Shown: positions 17,740 through 26,786, counted from the stretch's first letter. The stretch is 64,000 nt of DNA from Actinoplanes sp. NBC_00393 (GCF_036053395.1 NZ_CP107942.1:2942501-3006500); one strand, 5' to 3'. Numbers and translations are program-made. Notes: generated from the letters alone by a model not told the origin.

Positions 17740-19332
17740 TCAGTAGCGGAACCGCGACACCAGGGTGCGCAGCTCACCGGTGACCTCGGCAAGTTCGCCG
17801 ACCGCCCGCTCCGACTGGTTGACCAGGTCGGTGGTGGTCCGCGCGACGGACGCGACGCTGCCGATGTTCGCGGCGATCTGGCCGGAGCCGCCGGCCGCCT
17901 CCGAGACACTGCGGTTGATCTCGTTGGTGGTGGCGGTCTGCTCCTCCACCGCCGACGCGATCTTCGTCTGGTACGTGTTGATCTGCTCGATCACCTCGGA
18001 CACCTCCTGGATCGCCGAGACCGCGCCGTCGGTGTCGGCCTGGATGGCCTGCACCCGGCGGGCGATGTCCTCGGTGGCCCGGGCGGTCTCCTGCGCCAGG
18101 TCCTTGACCTCGCCGGCGACCACCGCGAAGCCCTTGCCGGACTCCCCGGCGCGGGCCGCCTCGATGGTGGCGTTGAGCGCGAGCAGGTTGGTCTGCTCGG
18201 CGATGCTGGTGATCGTCTTGACCACGTCGCCGATCTCGCGGCTGGACGCGCCGAGCCGCGACACCGAGGCGGTGGTGGTCTGCACCGCGGTGACCGCCCG
18301 GCCGGCCACGCTGGCGGCCTCGTTGGCGCTGGTGGAGATCTGCCGGATGGACGCGCCCATCTCCTGCGAGCCGGTGGCGACGGTGTGCACGTTGCGCGAC
18401 ACCTCGTCGGCCGACGCGGCGACCAGGTCGGCCTGCTCGGACGACTGCTGGGCGCCGTCGGCGAGCTGCGCGGTGAGCCGGCTCATCCGCTCGCTGGCGT
18501 CGCCGAGGGTTTCGGCGCCGGCGGCGAGGCGGCTCATCGCCGAGCCGATCGACTCCAGGGCGGTGTTGACCGAGCGGCTCATCTGCCCGACCTCGTCGGC
18601 GGACGCGGCGTCCAGGCGGCGGGTCAAGTCACCGTCGGCGACCGCGGACATCACCGTGACCGCCTCGCCAAGCGGGCGGGTGATGCTGCGGGTGACCTGC
18701 CAGGCCACGGCCACGGCGATGCCGATCGCGGCGAGCAGCAGCAGGCCCATCCAGGTCAGGAAGTTGTCGGCGATGTCGCGCGCGGTCGCGGTCTCCGCCT
18801 TGTTCATCGCCTCCTCCATGTCGATGAACACGTTGATGACGCGCAGCCACTCGATGAACGCGGGCTTGGCCTCGTCGTTGAGCAGGGCGATCGCCTTGCT
18901 GCGCTGCCCGGCCTCACGCAGTTCGATGATCTGCGCGACCAGCGGGTTGGTGGCGGCCTGCACCTCGGCGATGCCGGCGAGGGCGGCCTTCTCCGCGTCG
19001 TTGACCTTGGAGGGGTCGGCGAATATGGCGTTCATCTTCGTCTCCGAGTCGGCGTACTTGGCGGCGAGCTCGTCGATCAGCGCCTTCTCGGCGTCGATGC
19101 CGCTCGGGTTGCCGGCGTACACCAGGTCACGGATCGCGATGGCCCGGTCGTGCACACTGCCCCGGAAGTTGATCGCGTACCGCTGTTTGACGGCGTTGAC
19201 GTCGTTGATGACGGTGAGCTCATCGTTGATCTTGTTGACCTGGGAGACGCCGGCGACGACCAGCGCGACCATGGCAAGGACGACCACGAGGAATCCCGTC
19301 CCCAGACGGCGTCCGATGGTCAGGTTCTTCAT
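17740..19332 (-). CDS. Methyl-accepting chemotaxis protein
   Basis: The 530-residue protein begins with a transmembrane helix (about 13-33). A periplasmic-type four-helix-bundle sensor follows (about 35-185), then a second membrane helix (about 190-213), a HAMP domain starting [12 protein letters not shown], and a long cytoplasmic coiled coil. The conserved hairpin tip [21 protein letters not shown] is present, followed by [14 protein letters not shown]. It should signal to CheA/CheW, which are not in this window. In Actinoplanes-type organisms such receptors serve flagellated spores; this link is inference. The promoter region now contains a truncated LysR gene that abuts the start codon. 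Confidence 0.95.
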   Translation of the reverse strand: MKNLTIGRRLGTGFLVVVLAMVALVVAGVSQVNKINDELTVINDVNAVKQRYAINFRGSVHDRAIAIRDLVYAGNPSGIDAEKALIDELAAKYADSETKMNAIFADPSKVNDAEKAALAGIAEVQAATNPLVAQIIELREAGQRSKAIALLNDEAKPAFIEWLRVINVFIDMEEAMNKAETATARDIADNFLTWMGLLLLAAIGIAVAVAWQVTRSITRPLGEAVTVMSAVADGDLTRRLDAASADEVGQMSRSVNTALESIGSAMSRLAAGAETLGDASERMSRLTAQLADGAQQSSEQADLVAASADEVSRNVHTVATGSQEMGASIRQISTSANEAASVAGRAVTAVQTTTASVSRLGASSREIGDVVKTITSIAEQTNLLALNATIEAARAGESGKGFAVVAGEVKDLAQETARATEDIARRVQAIQADTDGAVSAIQEVSEVIEQINTYQTKIASAVEEQTATTNEINRSVSEAAGGSGQIAANIGSVASVARTTTDLVNQSERAVGELAEVTGELRTLVSRFRY

Positions 19333-19924
19333 GTGGGAGACACCTCTGGCTTCTTCACGCCGAGTCCGTCCGGTCTCGGGTTACTTGTCCATCGGCAACT
19401 TTCCGGCAAAGGTGAGACTGATCTACGCAGCGCTGCGATGAGGGCGGCCACAGCGGGATGCTCGGCGGCGCCGCGGCGAAAAGCGATGCGGGTGCGGCGG
19501 CGGGTGGGCGCGGTGAGCAGCCGCAGTCCGGCGGGTGGCCGGTCGGCCGCCAGTTGGGGTACGAGCGACACGCCCTGGCCCGCCGCGACCAGGGCGAGGA
19601 CCGCGGTGAAGTCGTCGGCGTGATGGCGTGCCCGCGGGCTGAACCCGTCCGCCCGGCAGACCCGCAGGGTCACCTCGTGGCACAGCGTCCCCGGGCTGGC
19701 CAGGATCCACGGCTGTTCGCGCAGGTCGCCGATGCCGGCCGCCTCAAGATCGGACGGCACGGCCAGGTGAACCGTCTCGTCGAGCAGCGGCACCGAGTCC
19801 AGGTCGGTGTCGGCCGCGGCCGGGGCCACGTCGTAGTCGTGCACCAGCCCGGCGTCCAGGCGCCGCTCGCGTAGCGCGGCCGGCACGGCGGCCGGGTCCA
19901 ACTCGCTGACCAGCAGCCAGCCAG
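19329..19924 (-). pseudogene. 5'-truncated LysR-family regulator (substrate-binding domain only)
   Basis: From about 19924 the frame encodes SELDPAAVPAALRERRLDAG, GTLCHEVTLRVCRADGF, RHHADDFTAVLALVAAGQG and RRRTRIAFRRGAAEHPAVAA, which match the substrate-binding half of the intact LysR gene at 24472-25368 nearly line for line. The helix-turn-helix and the first part of the effector domain are missing. The break coincides with the 3' edge of an IS630 transposase fragment. The remnant abuts the start of the chemotaxis receptor gene with a four-base overlap. Confidence 0.85.
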
Positions 19925-20148
19925 GGCAGGCCTTCGTCGGCGAACCTGCCCCGCCAGCGGCGCACCGTGTCGACAGTGACCTCGTGCCGGCGGGCGATCG
20001 CGGCGTTGGAGTGCCCGCGGGCGGCATCACAGACGATCCGGGCCCGGATAACCTGCTGGTATGCGGCGGTGTGGGAGTGGGCCAGGGCGGTGAGCCTGCG
20101 TCGTTCGGCAACGGTCAGGATGATCGGGCGTGCGTGAGGGACGGGCAC
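19925..20148 (-). pseudogene. IS630-family transposase fragment (N-terminal HTH only)
   Basis: Starting near a GTG at 20148 the frame reads LTVAERRRLTALAHSHTAAY, RARIVCDAARGHSNAAIARR and RRWRGRFADEGL, the N-terminal helix-turn-helix of IS630-type transposases. The DDE catalytic part is absent. The homology stops exactly where the LysR remnant begins, so the insertion sequence probably caused the truncation and was later deleted. Confidence 0.75.
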
Positions 20149-20254
20149 CGGCCAGCTTCCATCGAAGATGATCTCGCTTGAGGGCCGGTCGAGGATGCCG
20201 GGCTGGCGCGCCGCAGGACAGCAGGACACGCCGGAGGCGGCAGGATGTGCTTCC

Positions 20255-20617
20255 ATGCCGGTCATTCCCGCTTCCACCAAGACGTCGCTGCCGCAACGGC
20301 TACGGGCGCGAGCCAAGGCGAACTGGCCGCAGCTGATTGCAGTGGACGTCCGTTACCGCGGCCAGTTCGCCTACGTCACCGTTGAGCTGACCGGCGGCCA
20401 ACAGCTGCCGCTGATGCGGCTGCGGTACAGCGGATCCGCCCACCGCTGGCACCTGGCCACCTACCGGGCCAGCAACAACAGCTACGAAGACCAGTACTGG
20501 TTCAGCGGCACCACCGAAGAAGCCCTCGACTTCGTCTGCGACGTCCTCATCAGCCCGATCACCGATGGCCCGTATCCAGGCCCCAAACCGTTAACCCCCG
20601 AAGGACTTCAGAACTGA
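20255..20617 (+). CDS. Small hypothetical protein near insertion-sequence remnants
   Basis: About 120 residues from ATG 20255. A Lys/Arg-rich start (LPQRLRARAKANWPQ) leads to a beta-rich body: AVDVRYRGQFAYVTVELTGG, PLMRLRYSGSAHRWHLATYR and EDQYWFSGTTEEALDFVCDV. Similar small proteins occur in many actinobacteria, often beside transposases, with no known function. The start lacks a well-spaced ribosome site, so translation initiation is uncertain. Confidence 0.65.
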   Translation: MPVIPASTKTSLPQRLRARAKANWPQLIAVDVRYRGQFAYVTVELTGGQQLPLMRLRYSGSAHRWHLATYRASNNSYEDQYWFSGTTEEALDFVCDVLISPITDGPYPGPKPLTPEGLQN

Positions 20618-20874
20618 AGCACTTAGAAGCCGCCTTCGTAGTGGTCCTCTTCCCGGCGGGGGTCGTACTCGCGGCCGCCGTGCTGCCGCACCCTGCTCAG
20701 GCCGGGTACCTCGGCTGGCGTTGTGGATGACACTGCGTAATCGCAGGCGCCGCTAACGATCCGGACACCTGGCAGGTTACGGCACAGAGTGGGAGATGAA
20801 AGTTACTAGCGGTGACTTCATGATCGGCGTACGCTGCCTCCAGTTAGATCACCTGTTCGAGTGTCACACGCCAG

Positions 20875-21939
20875 ATGAGGACGGCCGTGTACGAAGTTGA
20901 TTTCCTCCCGGTGGAGAACGAGAACCAGGATGGCGGCAAGAGCGGGGACGCCATCACGATCCGGTTCACCGTCGAGTCCACGGGGCGCCACGCCGTTGTG
21001 GTCATCGACGGGGGCCGCGGCTACACCAGTGAAGCCCTCGCCGCCCATGTGGAGAAGTACTACCAGACCCGCCATGTCGACCTGATGATCTCCACGCATC
21101 CCGACGCCGATCACCTGGACGGCTTGGCCGGGGCGATCGACCTGCTCTACGTGCGGCAGCTGATGATCCACCAGCCCGGTGAGCATCGCCGGGACATCGC
21201 CGACTTCTCCAACCTGGAGTCGCTGGAGAAACTGCTCGCGACGGCCCGCGCGAACGGGGTATCACTGGTCGAGCCGTTCACCGGCACGTCCCGGTTCGGC
21301 GGTCAGCTGATCATCCTAGGGCCGACCGAGTCGTACTACGAGACGCTGCTGGACCAGCAACTGCGGGAGGCCCGGTCGGCGGCGCTGTCGGTGGCCGCCC
21401 GCGAGCTCGTGCGGCAGAAGGGTGTCAACCTGCTCGAGCACTCGAGCCTGTATCTGCCGGCCGAGACGCTCAGCGACGATGGCGAAACCAGCCCGCGCAA
21501 CAACTCATCGGTGATCACGCTGCTGACCGTCGACGGTGAACGGATGCTATTCACTGGCGACGCCGGCATCCCCGCCCTGGAGGCGGCCGCCGCCCGATAC
21601 GAGGCGCTGTACGGGTCGTTTCAAGCCCAGCCGCTGCGGTTCCTCCAGGCCCCCCACCACGGCAGCCGCCGCAACCTCGGCCCGACCATCCTCGACCGGC
21701 TGATCGGGTCACCGTCGGCACCGCACTTCGGTAACCGCACAGCGATGATCAGTTCAGCGAAGGCGGCGCCGAAGCACCCGTCGCCGAAGGTCGTCAACGC
21801 GCTGATCCGTCGAGGCTGCACGGTCGTGGCCACCGAAGGTGGCACCATCTGCCATCACAGCCCGGACGCCCCGGCACGGGCGGGCTGGTACCCGGTCACG
21901 CCGCTGCCGGCTCTGGTGGAGACCGGCGATGATGACTGA
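20875..21939 (+). CDS. Stand-alone metallo-beta-lactamase-fold hydrolase (ComEC-like)
   Basis: The 354-residue protein has no membrane segment. The metal-binding motif STHPDADHLDG matches the HxxxDH type at about residues 76-84. VVIDGGRG precedes it, PRNNSSVITLLTVDGERMLF and TGDAG follow, and APHHGSRRN is the late histidine motif. This is the layout of the MBL domain of ComEC/Rec2 without its channel domain. Such domains are usually nucleases or phosphodiesterases. A membrane protein gene follows after 36 bp and is probably cotranscribed. Codon use is a little less GC-rich than in neighbours and the pair sits in a decayed mobile region, which suggests acquired origin. The substrate is unknown. 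Confidence 0.88.
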   Translation: MRTAVYEVDFLPVENENQDGGKSGDAITIRFTVESTGRHAVVVIDGGRGYTSEALAAHVEKYYQTRHVDLMISTHPDADHLDGLAGAIDLLYVRQLMIHQPGEHRRDIADFSNLESLEKLLATARANGVSLVEPFTGTSRFGGQLIILGPTESYYETLLDQQLREARSAALSVAARELVRQKGVNLLEHSSLYLPAETLSDDGETSPRNNSSVITLLTVDGERMLFTGDAGIPALEAAAARYEALYGSFQAQPLRFLQAPHHGSRRNLGPTILDRLIGSPSAPHFGNRTAMISSAKAAPKHPSPKVVNALIRRGCTVVATEGGTICHHSPDAPARAGWYPVTPLPALVETGDDD

Positions 21940-21975
21940 CCGGCATGCAATGCCCGGCCGGGACCGGGGGCGGGC

Positions 21976-22722
21976 GTGACCCTGCTGCAACTGGTCACCG
22001 ACCGGTACAACCGCACGGCCCGGTTCCTGCCCGCCGTGCTGGTCGTGGTCCCGCTGATCGTCCTGGCGGTCACCGCGATCCCGGTCGCGGTCGGGATCGC
22101 CGGCAAGGTGGCCGCGGCCGCGACATTCTGCCTGCCGGTCCTGGTGTCGCAGGCGGTCCGCGACCGTGGCCTGCGCGCCGAGCCGGGCCTGTTCGAAACG
22201 TGGGGCGGGCGTCCCTCCGAGCTGCTGCTGCGCTGGCGGGATGCTCCGGCACCGGCGGTGGTAGCCCGCCGTCATCGGCTGGTGGCCACTCACCTCGGTG
22301 TCGAGTTGCCCAATGCCGCAGCGGAACAGGCCGATCCGGTGGAGGCCGACGCGCTCTACGCGGTCGCCACCGCGGCGCTGCGAGAACGCACCCGCGAGAG
22401 GGCCCGGTTCCCGCTGGTCTACGAGGAGGTCATCAGCTACGGGCTGCGGCGCAACGGGTTCGCCTGCCGGGCTCCGGGAATCGCCGTCTGCGGGCTTGCG
22501 ATCGTGTGCACCCTCGTTCTGGCCTACTGGGCGATCGTTCCGCTGGGCTGGAAGCAGCAGGCCGCGCTGGTCGGCTTCGATCTGGTGTGGGCGGCGGTCT
22601 GGCTGCGGTGGTTCACGATGGGCTCGGTGCGCCGCGCCGCCGAGAAGTACGCCGAGCAGCTATTCGTGTCGCTGGAGACGCTGGGGACCGCGGCCACGGT
22701 GTCGACGCCCGAGGAGCCTTGA
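21976..22722 (+). CDS. Small four-helix membrane protein paired with the MBL hydrolase
   Basis: The 248-residue protein has a GTG start. Two hydrophobic helices lie near the N-terminus (about 17-36 and 42-60). A charged cytoplasmic segment of about 95 residues follows, then two more helices (about 157-180 and 185-205) and a short charged tail. The arrangement resembles the 4TM membrane proteins that accompany nucleotide-signalling systems (S-4TM type), but no signature residues confirm this. It directly follows the MBL gene, and a hairpin terminator lies 200 bp downstream. Together they look like a two-gene module: a hydrolase or regulator plus a possible pore-forming effector. Function is inferred from layout only. 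Confidence 0.75.
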   Translation: MTLLQLVTDRYNRTARFLPAVLVVVPLIVLAVTAIPVAVGIAGKVAAAATFCLPVLVSQAVRDRGLRAEPGLFETWGGRPSELLLRWRDAPAPAVVARRHRLVATHLGVELPNAAAEQADPVEADALYAVATAALRERTRERARFPLVYEEVISYGLRRNGFACRAPGIAVCGLAIVCTLVLAYWAIVPLGWKQQAALVGFDLVWAAVWLRWFTMGSVRRAAEKYAEQLFVSLETLGTAATVSTPEEP

Positions 22723-22919
22723 CCGCTGCGGCAGCCTTGTCTCGGACGGTGGTGAGCGGGAATACGGCAGCGGGTCGGGTCCCGGGGCGTTATCGGGTCG
22801 GGACCTCTCACCGCTGCTGAAAGCGCCCCGACGGGTGTGTCCGGTGTCGTGCTCGGCGAACCGCGGCGGATCTGCCAGCTGGTGCCGGCGAGTGCATTGT
22901 CCCCGCACTCGCTGCGGCA

Positions 22920-22950
22920 CCGCGATCACCGAGATCCTCGGTGATCGCGG
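22920..22950. terminator. Perfect 14-bp hairpin followed by a T run
   Basis: CCGCGATCACCGAG (22920-22933), loop ATC, then the exact complement to 22950. A CTTTTTC run begins about 10 bases later. It is positioned to end transcription of the MBL/4TM pair. Confidence 0.7.
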
Positions 22951-23393
22951 GCCTAAGATGTCTTTTTCGGAGCGCACCGTGACCTGTTCCCCGGGCGTCG
23001 TCGAGGACCCCGGGAAGGCCGAGGGCGTATGGGATCGGCCTCCCCGGGGCAGCGGTGACTTTGCTGTGACGCCACCTGCTGGTGGCCTGTGACCGTGACA
23101 CGGCCGAATAGCATAGCCTCCTCGGCGTTCTATCGGTGTCGGCGTGACCGAGCGATTTACCCGGGCTGGACGGCCCTAGGAGTCAGGGGTTTCGGACCCA
23201 CTCGCCGGCCTCACCCCAGCATCGTCGGCAGGTCTTTCAGCCGGCGTCGGGCAGGAATCCCGACGGCTGGCACACCCCTGGCCTGCCGGCGGCGACGATG
23301 TTGTCCGGCAAGCCTTGGGAGCATCTGCCGACAGGGGGCTCACTCTGTGAGTTGCCCGCAGGCGGCGGCTGGTCACGGGCGCCTGGGTTCTAG

Positions 23394-23498
23394 TTCGAGG
23401 GCAACTTCGAGGCGAACGAGAAGAACAAGATCGACCGTTTCGGCGCCGAAGCGGCCCGGCCGCGCCGGGTGACCTACCGCAAGCTCACCCGTGACTGA
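23394..23498 (+). pseudogene. C-terminal remnant of an EttA-like ABC-F protein
   Basis: After an in-frame TAG the frame reads FEGNFEANEKNKIDRF and ends RVTYRKLTRD. This matches, from memory, the extreme C-terminus of actinobacterial energy-dependent translational throttle protein EttA. No earlier part of the ABC-F protein could be found in any frame upstream, so this is a small leftover of a deleted copy. A 34-codon match is suggestive rather than conclusive. Confidence 0.55.
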
Positions 23499-23593
23499 GG
23501 CAGTCTCCAGCAGACGTCAACGAGAGCCACTCGCCAGAAGGTATACCCGCGGACCTTCCGACCCGCCGCGGGGAGTCGCAGACCAGGAGCATC

Positions 23594-23624
23594 GAGGCCC
23601 GGCCCCAAGAAGGAGCCGGGCCTC
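23594..23624. terminator. Bidirectional hairpin terminator
   Basis: GAGGCCCGGC (23594-23603) pairs perfectly with 23615-23624 around an 11-base loop. It lies between the island and the end of the minus-strand lipoprotein gene, so it could stop transcription from both sides. Confidence 0.7.
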
Positions 23625-23648
23625 TCGACTTCTACGCGCTACCGGATG

Positions 23649-24224
23649 TCATCGCTTGGTCAGCGGGGATGACGTATCGTCCGAGTCTTCGTCGACCAGG
23701 TAGTACTGGAACGGCTCGAACTCGTACATGACTCCGGCCGTGGCTTTCACGTGCACGTTCGTGCCTTTCTTCAGCTTCTCCATCGGGGTGTCGTGGCCGA
23801 ACCACTTGAGCTGGAACACCGGGCCTGTGTGCTTCTTGTCGGACGCGTTGCCCGCCCGCACGTCGATGGTCGATTCGCCGTGGGCCTCGCGGGGGTTGAT
23901 GTAGATGTCTGAAACGAACCCGTCGAACTCGACGGTCTTCATCAGGAACTTTTCAACGGCTGCCTCGACGGTTTTCCCGTGCGGCGGTCCTGCCAGCAGA
24001 GCTGCGAAGTCGGGGCTGTTCTCGACCGTGATGGTCGTCGGTGCTGGCGCCGGCGTCTTCTCCGTCTTCGTGGCTGTCGGTTCGGCCTTGGTTGTCCCGG
24101 TTCCCGCAGCCACCGGTTCAGCCGTGACCGACCCAGATTCCGTAGCCGTAGGGTCGGCGTTCGGTGCCTCGCAGCCGACGAGCAGTGCGAGCACGGTTAC
24201 CACCAGCGCGGCCCTCTTCTTCAT
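23649..24224 (-). CDS. Secreted lipoprotein, DUF4839-like
   Basis: About 191 residues from ATG 24224. The signal peptide MKKRAALVVTVLALLVGC ends in lipobox LVGC. A Thr/Pro/Ala-rich linker of about 50 residues follows. The folded domain has VEKFLMKTVEFDGFVSDIYI, FQLKWFGHDTP and TNVHVKATAGVMYEFEPFQYY, which resembles the DUF4839 domain of actinobacterial lipoproteins. It is predicted to be anchored on the outer face of the membrane; the ligand is unknown. The 247 bp between it and the LysR gene show nothing recognisable. Confidence 0.8.
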   Translation of the reverse strand: MKKRAALVVTVLALLVGCEAPNADPTATESGSVTAEPVAAGTGTTKAEPTATKTEKTPAPAPTTITVENSPDFAALLAGPPHGKTVEAAVEKFLMKTVEFDGFVSDIYINPREAHGESTIDVRAGNASDKKHTGPVFQLKWFGHDTPMEKLKKGTNVHVKATAGVMYEFEPFQYYLVDEDSDDTSSPLTKR

Positions 24225-24471
24225 GCGACCGGAGTATGCCAGGCGTTGGGTATCCGCCCTCCCACGACGGGTGCCGGCTTGTGCCGTGGCCAGAGATGCA
24301 CCCTGAATCACCCGGCGTTGACCCCGCCGTACGCCATTTCACCGACCAGGCCCGGCCCCTGCTGCACGCCTACGCGAGCACCTGACGTCACGAGCACAGG
24401 TTGCGATGACAGCCCAGCCCAACGAAGTCGACACTGAGGAGTCGGCGGGAGCAGAGACGCTGGCGCTGCCG

Positions 24472-25368
24472 TCAGCCCTCGCCGGACATCGCATGTTCGC
24501 GCGCGATCACGGTGAGGGCGGTGACCACCGCGGCGACGGCGGGATGGCTCGCCGCGCCCCGACGGAAGGCGATCCTGGTGCGACGACGGCTGTCGAGGGC
24601 AGTCAGATGCACACCTGTCGGCGCGCTGGCGGCAGCGAGCTCGGGCACCAAGGCGACACCCTGGCCCGCCGCGACCAACGCGAGGATGGCGGCGAAATCA
24701 TCGGCATGGTGACGGCCTCGCGGCGCGAACCCCGCCGCGCGGCAGACCCGGATCATGACCTCGTGGCAGAGGGTTCCTGGCGTGGCCAGAATCCAGTCCG
24801 TGGTGGCGGTCGCCGCCACATCGCCGGTTGCGGTGGTCGAGGGCTCGGCGAGAAAGACCTTCTCCTGCAGCGCCGGAACCCAGTCCAATGCCGGGTCCAC
24901 CTCGGCCGGCACGACGTCGTAGTCGTGTAGCAGTCCGACATCGAGGCTGCGGTCATGCAAGGCCGCCGGCACGGCAGCAGGGTCGAGCTCGATGAGCGTC
25001 AACTCCAGCGCGGGATGCTGCCGACCCAGCATGACCAGCGCCCGCGGAAGCAGCGCCCGCATCGCGCTCGGGAACGCACCGATGCGGACTGGACCGGCAG
25101 GGCCGGTGCGCACGGCGGCGACCGCTGCGGTCGCCTCCTCCAACGCCCCGAGGACTGTCTCGGCGTGCCGAACGAGAACCCGCCCGGCGGGCGTGAGCGC
25201 AACGCTCCTGCCGGTGCGTTCCAGCAGCGCCACACCGGCTTCGCGTTCCAGGACGGCAAGCTGTTGTGAGACGGCTGATGGCGTATACGCCCGGGCCTCG
25301 GCTACCGCGGCGATGGTGCCAAGACGGTTCAGATCATGCAGAAGCCGTAGCCGGCGGACGTCGAGCAT
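24472..25368 (-). CDS. LysR-family transcriptional regulator
   Basis: The 298-residue protein is complete: an N-terminal winged helix (RLRLLHDLNRLGTIAAVAEA, TPSAVSQQLAVLEREAG) followed by the two-lobed effector-binding domain (GPVRIGAFPSAMRALLPRAL onward). It is divergent from the DapA-like gene at 25530 with a 161-bp gap, the usual arrangement of a LysR regulator and its target. It is closely similar to the truncated LysR remnant at 19329-19924. Confidence 0.93.
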   Translation of the reverse strand: MLDVRRLRLLHDLNRLGTIAAVAEARAYTPSAVSQQLAVLEREAGVALLERTGRSVALTPAGRVLVRHAETVLGALEEATAAVAAVRTGPAGPVRIGAFPSAMRALLPRALVMLGRQHPALELTLIELDPAAVPAALHDRSLDVGLLHDYDVVPAEVDPALDWVPALQEKVFLAEPSTTATGDVAATATTDWILATPGTLCHEVMIRVCRAAGFAPRGRHHADDFAAILALVAAGQGVALVPELAAASAPTGVHLTALDSRRRTRIAFRRGAASHPAVAAVVTALTVIAREHAMSGEG

Positions 25369-25529
25369 CAGTGCAGGCTCTCATTCGAGGTTGAATCGAC
25401 GCAGACGCGGGATTGCGGGATCCGCGTAGGGCTGTGGCCGATGACGGTGGCCGAGCATCAGCTCAGCTTACGGGTGGCGTCAGGAATCGGAACTGGTGCT
25501 TATGGTCGTCGGAGGGCAGCGTAGACGGC

Positions 25530-26390
25530 ATGGAAGGTGTCTACGTACCGCTGATCACTCCCTTTTCCGAGGATGGGGCGCCGGCTCTGGGCGTACTCGA
25601 GAAGTTGGCCGTCGAATGTCTGCACGCCGGCGCGACCGGGCTGGTGGCGCTGGGCACCACCGGCGAGCCGGCGTCGCTCAGCGACGCCGAGCGTGAAGCT
25701 GTCCTGGACGTGGTGGCGGGGGTGTGCCGCGATACCGGCGCGCCGTTGCTGGTCGGCGCGAACACGCCCGGCCGGTTGGCTGCCGTGCCGACCGGCGCGG
25801 CGGCGGCGCTGACGCTGGTGCCGCCGTTCCTGCGGCCCGGCGAGGACGGCGTGGTGGCGTACTTCGAGGCCCTCGCCGCGGTGAGCCCGGTGCCGCTGGT
25901 GGTGTATCACGTGCCGTACCGCACCGGGCAGCCGCTGACCGCGGCCACGCTGCGCCGGCTCGCCGCGATCGAGCAGGTGATCGGTGTCAAGTACGCGACC
26001 GGCGCGGTCGACGCTGAGGCGGTGGCGCTGCTGGCCGATCCGCCGCCTGGTTTCGCTGTGCTGTGCGGCGACGACACGATGCTGTCGCCGATGCTGGCGC
26101 TCGGCGCGAGCGGTGGCATCCTCGCCTCCGCGCACCTGCAGACTGCGGCGTTCGTGCAGCTGGTGGCGGCCTGGCGGGCCGGTGATGTCGCCCGGGCGCG
26201 GCCGTTGGGGCGGCGGCTGGCGCGGCTGTCCGCTGCGGTGTTCGCCGAGCCCAACCCCACGGTGGTCAAGGCGGCGCTGCACGCGGCGGGCCGCATACCG
26301 ACCCCCGATGTACGCCTACCGCTGCTCCCCGCATCGACAGCCGCCGTTGACGAGGTTGCGCCGTACCTCTACGGTTCATTACTAGAGTAA
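25530..26390 (+). CDS. DapA/NanA superfamily aldolase-lyase
   Basis: I start at ATG 25530 (MEGVYVPLITPF), the conserved opening strand; the upstream open frame has no family sequence. The 286-residue protein keeps GTTGEPASLSDAER and the catalytic Tyr in VVYHVPYRTG. The Schiff-base lysine lies in VIGVKYATG, and LCGDDTMLSPMLALGASGGI follows. Members use pyruvate with an aldehyde (dihydrodipicolinate synthase, N-acetylneuraminate lyase and others). Because it stands apart from lysine biosynthesis genes and beside a LysR regulator, a catabolic role is more likely than DapA itself. Its stop codon lies inside the operator of the next gene. Confidence 0.88.
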   Translation: MEGVYVPLITPFSEDGAPALGVLEKLAVECLHAGATGLVALGTTGEPASLSDAEREAVLDVVAGVCRDTGAPLLVGANTPGRLAAVPTGAAAALTLVPPFLRPGEDGVVAYFEALAAVSPVPLVVYHVPYRTGQPLTAATLRRLAAIEQVIGVKYATGAVDAEAVALLADPPPGFAVLCGDDTMLSPMLALGASGGILASAHLQTAAFVQLVAAWRAGDVARARPLGRRLARLSAAVFAEPNPTVVKAALHAAGRIPTPDVRLPLLPASTAAVDEVAPYLYGSLLE

Positions 26391-26396
26391 TGAACC
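26373..26396. promoter_or_regulatory. Perfect palindromic GntR (YtrA-type) operator
   Basis: GGTTCATTAC and GTAATGAACC flank TAGA, 19 bp before the GntR start codon. YtrA-type regulators bind such sites and autoregulate. The palindrome includes the stop codon of the preceding DapA-like gene, so repression of the GntR-ABC operon could also act on read-through from that gene. Confidence 0.8.
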
Positions 26397-26414
26397 AATG
26401 AAGGCGGGTCACGG

Positions 26415-26786
26415 ATGTTCGACGACCGCAGCCCGATCTACCGGCAGATCGCCGAGCAGATCAAGGGCGACGTGCTCCGCGGCGTGCTCAAGGCCGACGA
26501 GCAGGTGATGTCCACGACGCAGTACGCGGCGTACTACCGGATCAACCCGGCCACCGCCGCCAAGGCGTTCCAGCAGCTCGTCGACGACGGCGTGATCTAC
26601 AAGCGGCGCGGCGTCGGCATGTTCGTCGCCGAGGGCGCGCAGCAGCAGCTGCGCGCCCAGCGCCGTGAGCGGTTCTTCGCCGACGTGCTCGAGCCGATGA
26701 TCGCCGAGGCCCGGGCGCTGGACATCGCGCTCGCCGACATCGTGACCCGCATCCAGCAGCTCGACGAACCGGGGGACGCCCGATGA
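26415..26786 (+). CDS. GntR-family regulator, YtrA subfamily
   Basis: The 123-residue short regulator has the GntR winged helix (SPIYRQIAEQIKGDVLRGVL, YRINPATAAKAFQQLVDDGV, YKRRGVGMFV) and only about 50 further residues, the YtrA layout without a large ligand domain. It overlaps the ABC ATPase gene by four bases (ATGA), so it is translationally coupled. The perfect palindrome just upstream is its likely autoregulatory site. Confidence 0.92.
   Translation: MFDDRSPIYRQIAEQIKGDVLRGVLKADEQVMSTTQYAAYYRINPATAAKAFQQLVDDGVIYKRRGVGMFVAEGAQQQLRAQRRERFFADVLEPMIAEARALDIALADIVTRIQQLDEPGDAR

Larger units (their letters stand above)
22723..23648. other. Long non-coding stretch with degenerate remnants
   Basis: There is no convincing complete gene in these 926 bases. 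Open frames here have poor third-position GC bias and no recognisable motifs. The stretch holds a perfect hairpin at 22920-22950, a C-terminal remnant of an EttA-like gene (23394-23498) and a terminator at 23594-23624. It looks like decayed island DNA. Confidence 0.6.

Noticed and set aside
23089..23472. A 127-codon plus-strand frame in the decayed region
   Set aside because: Composition is Arg/Ser/Ala without motifs, and the EttA-like remnant occupies another frame at its end.
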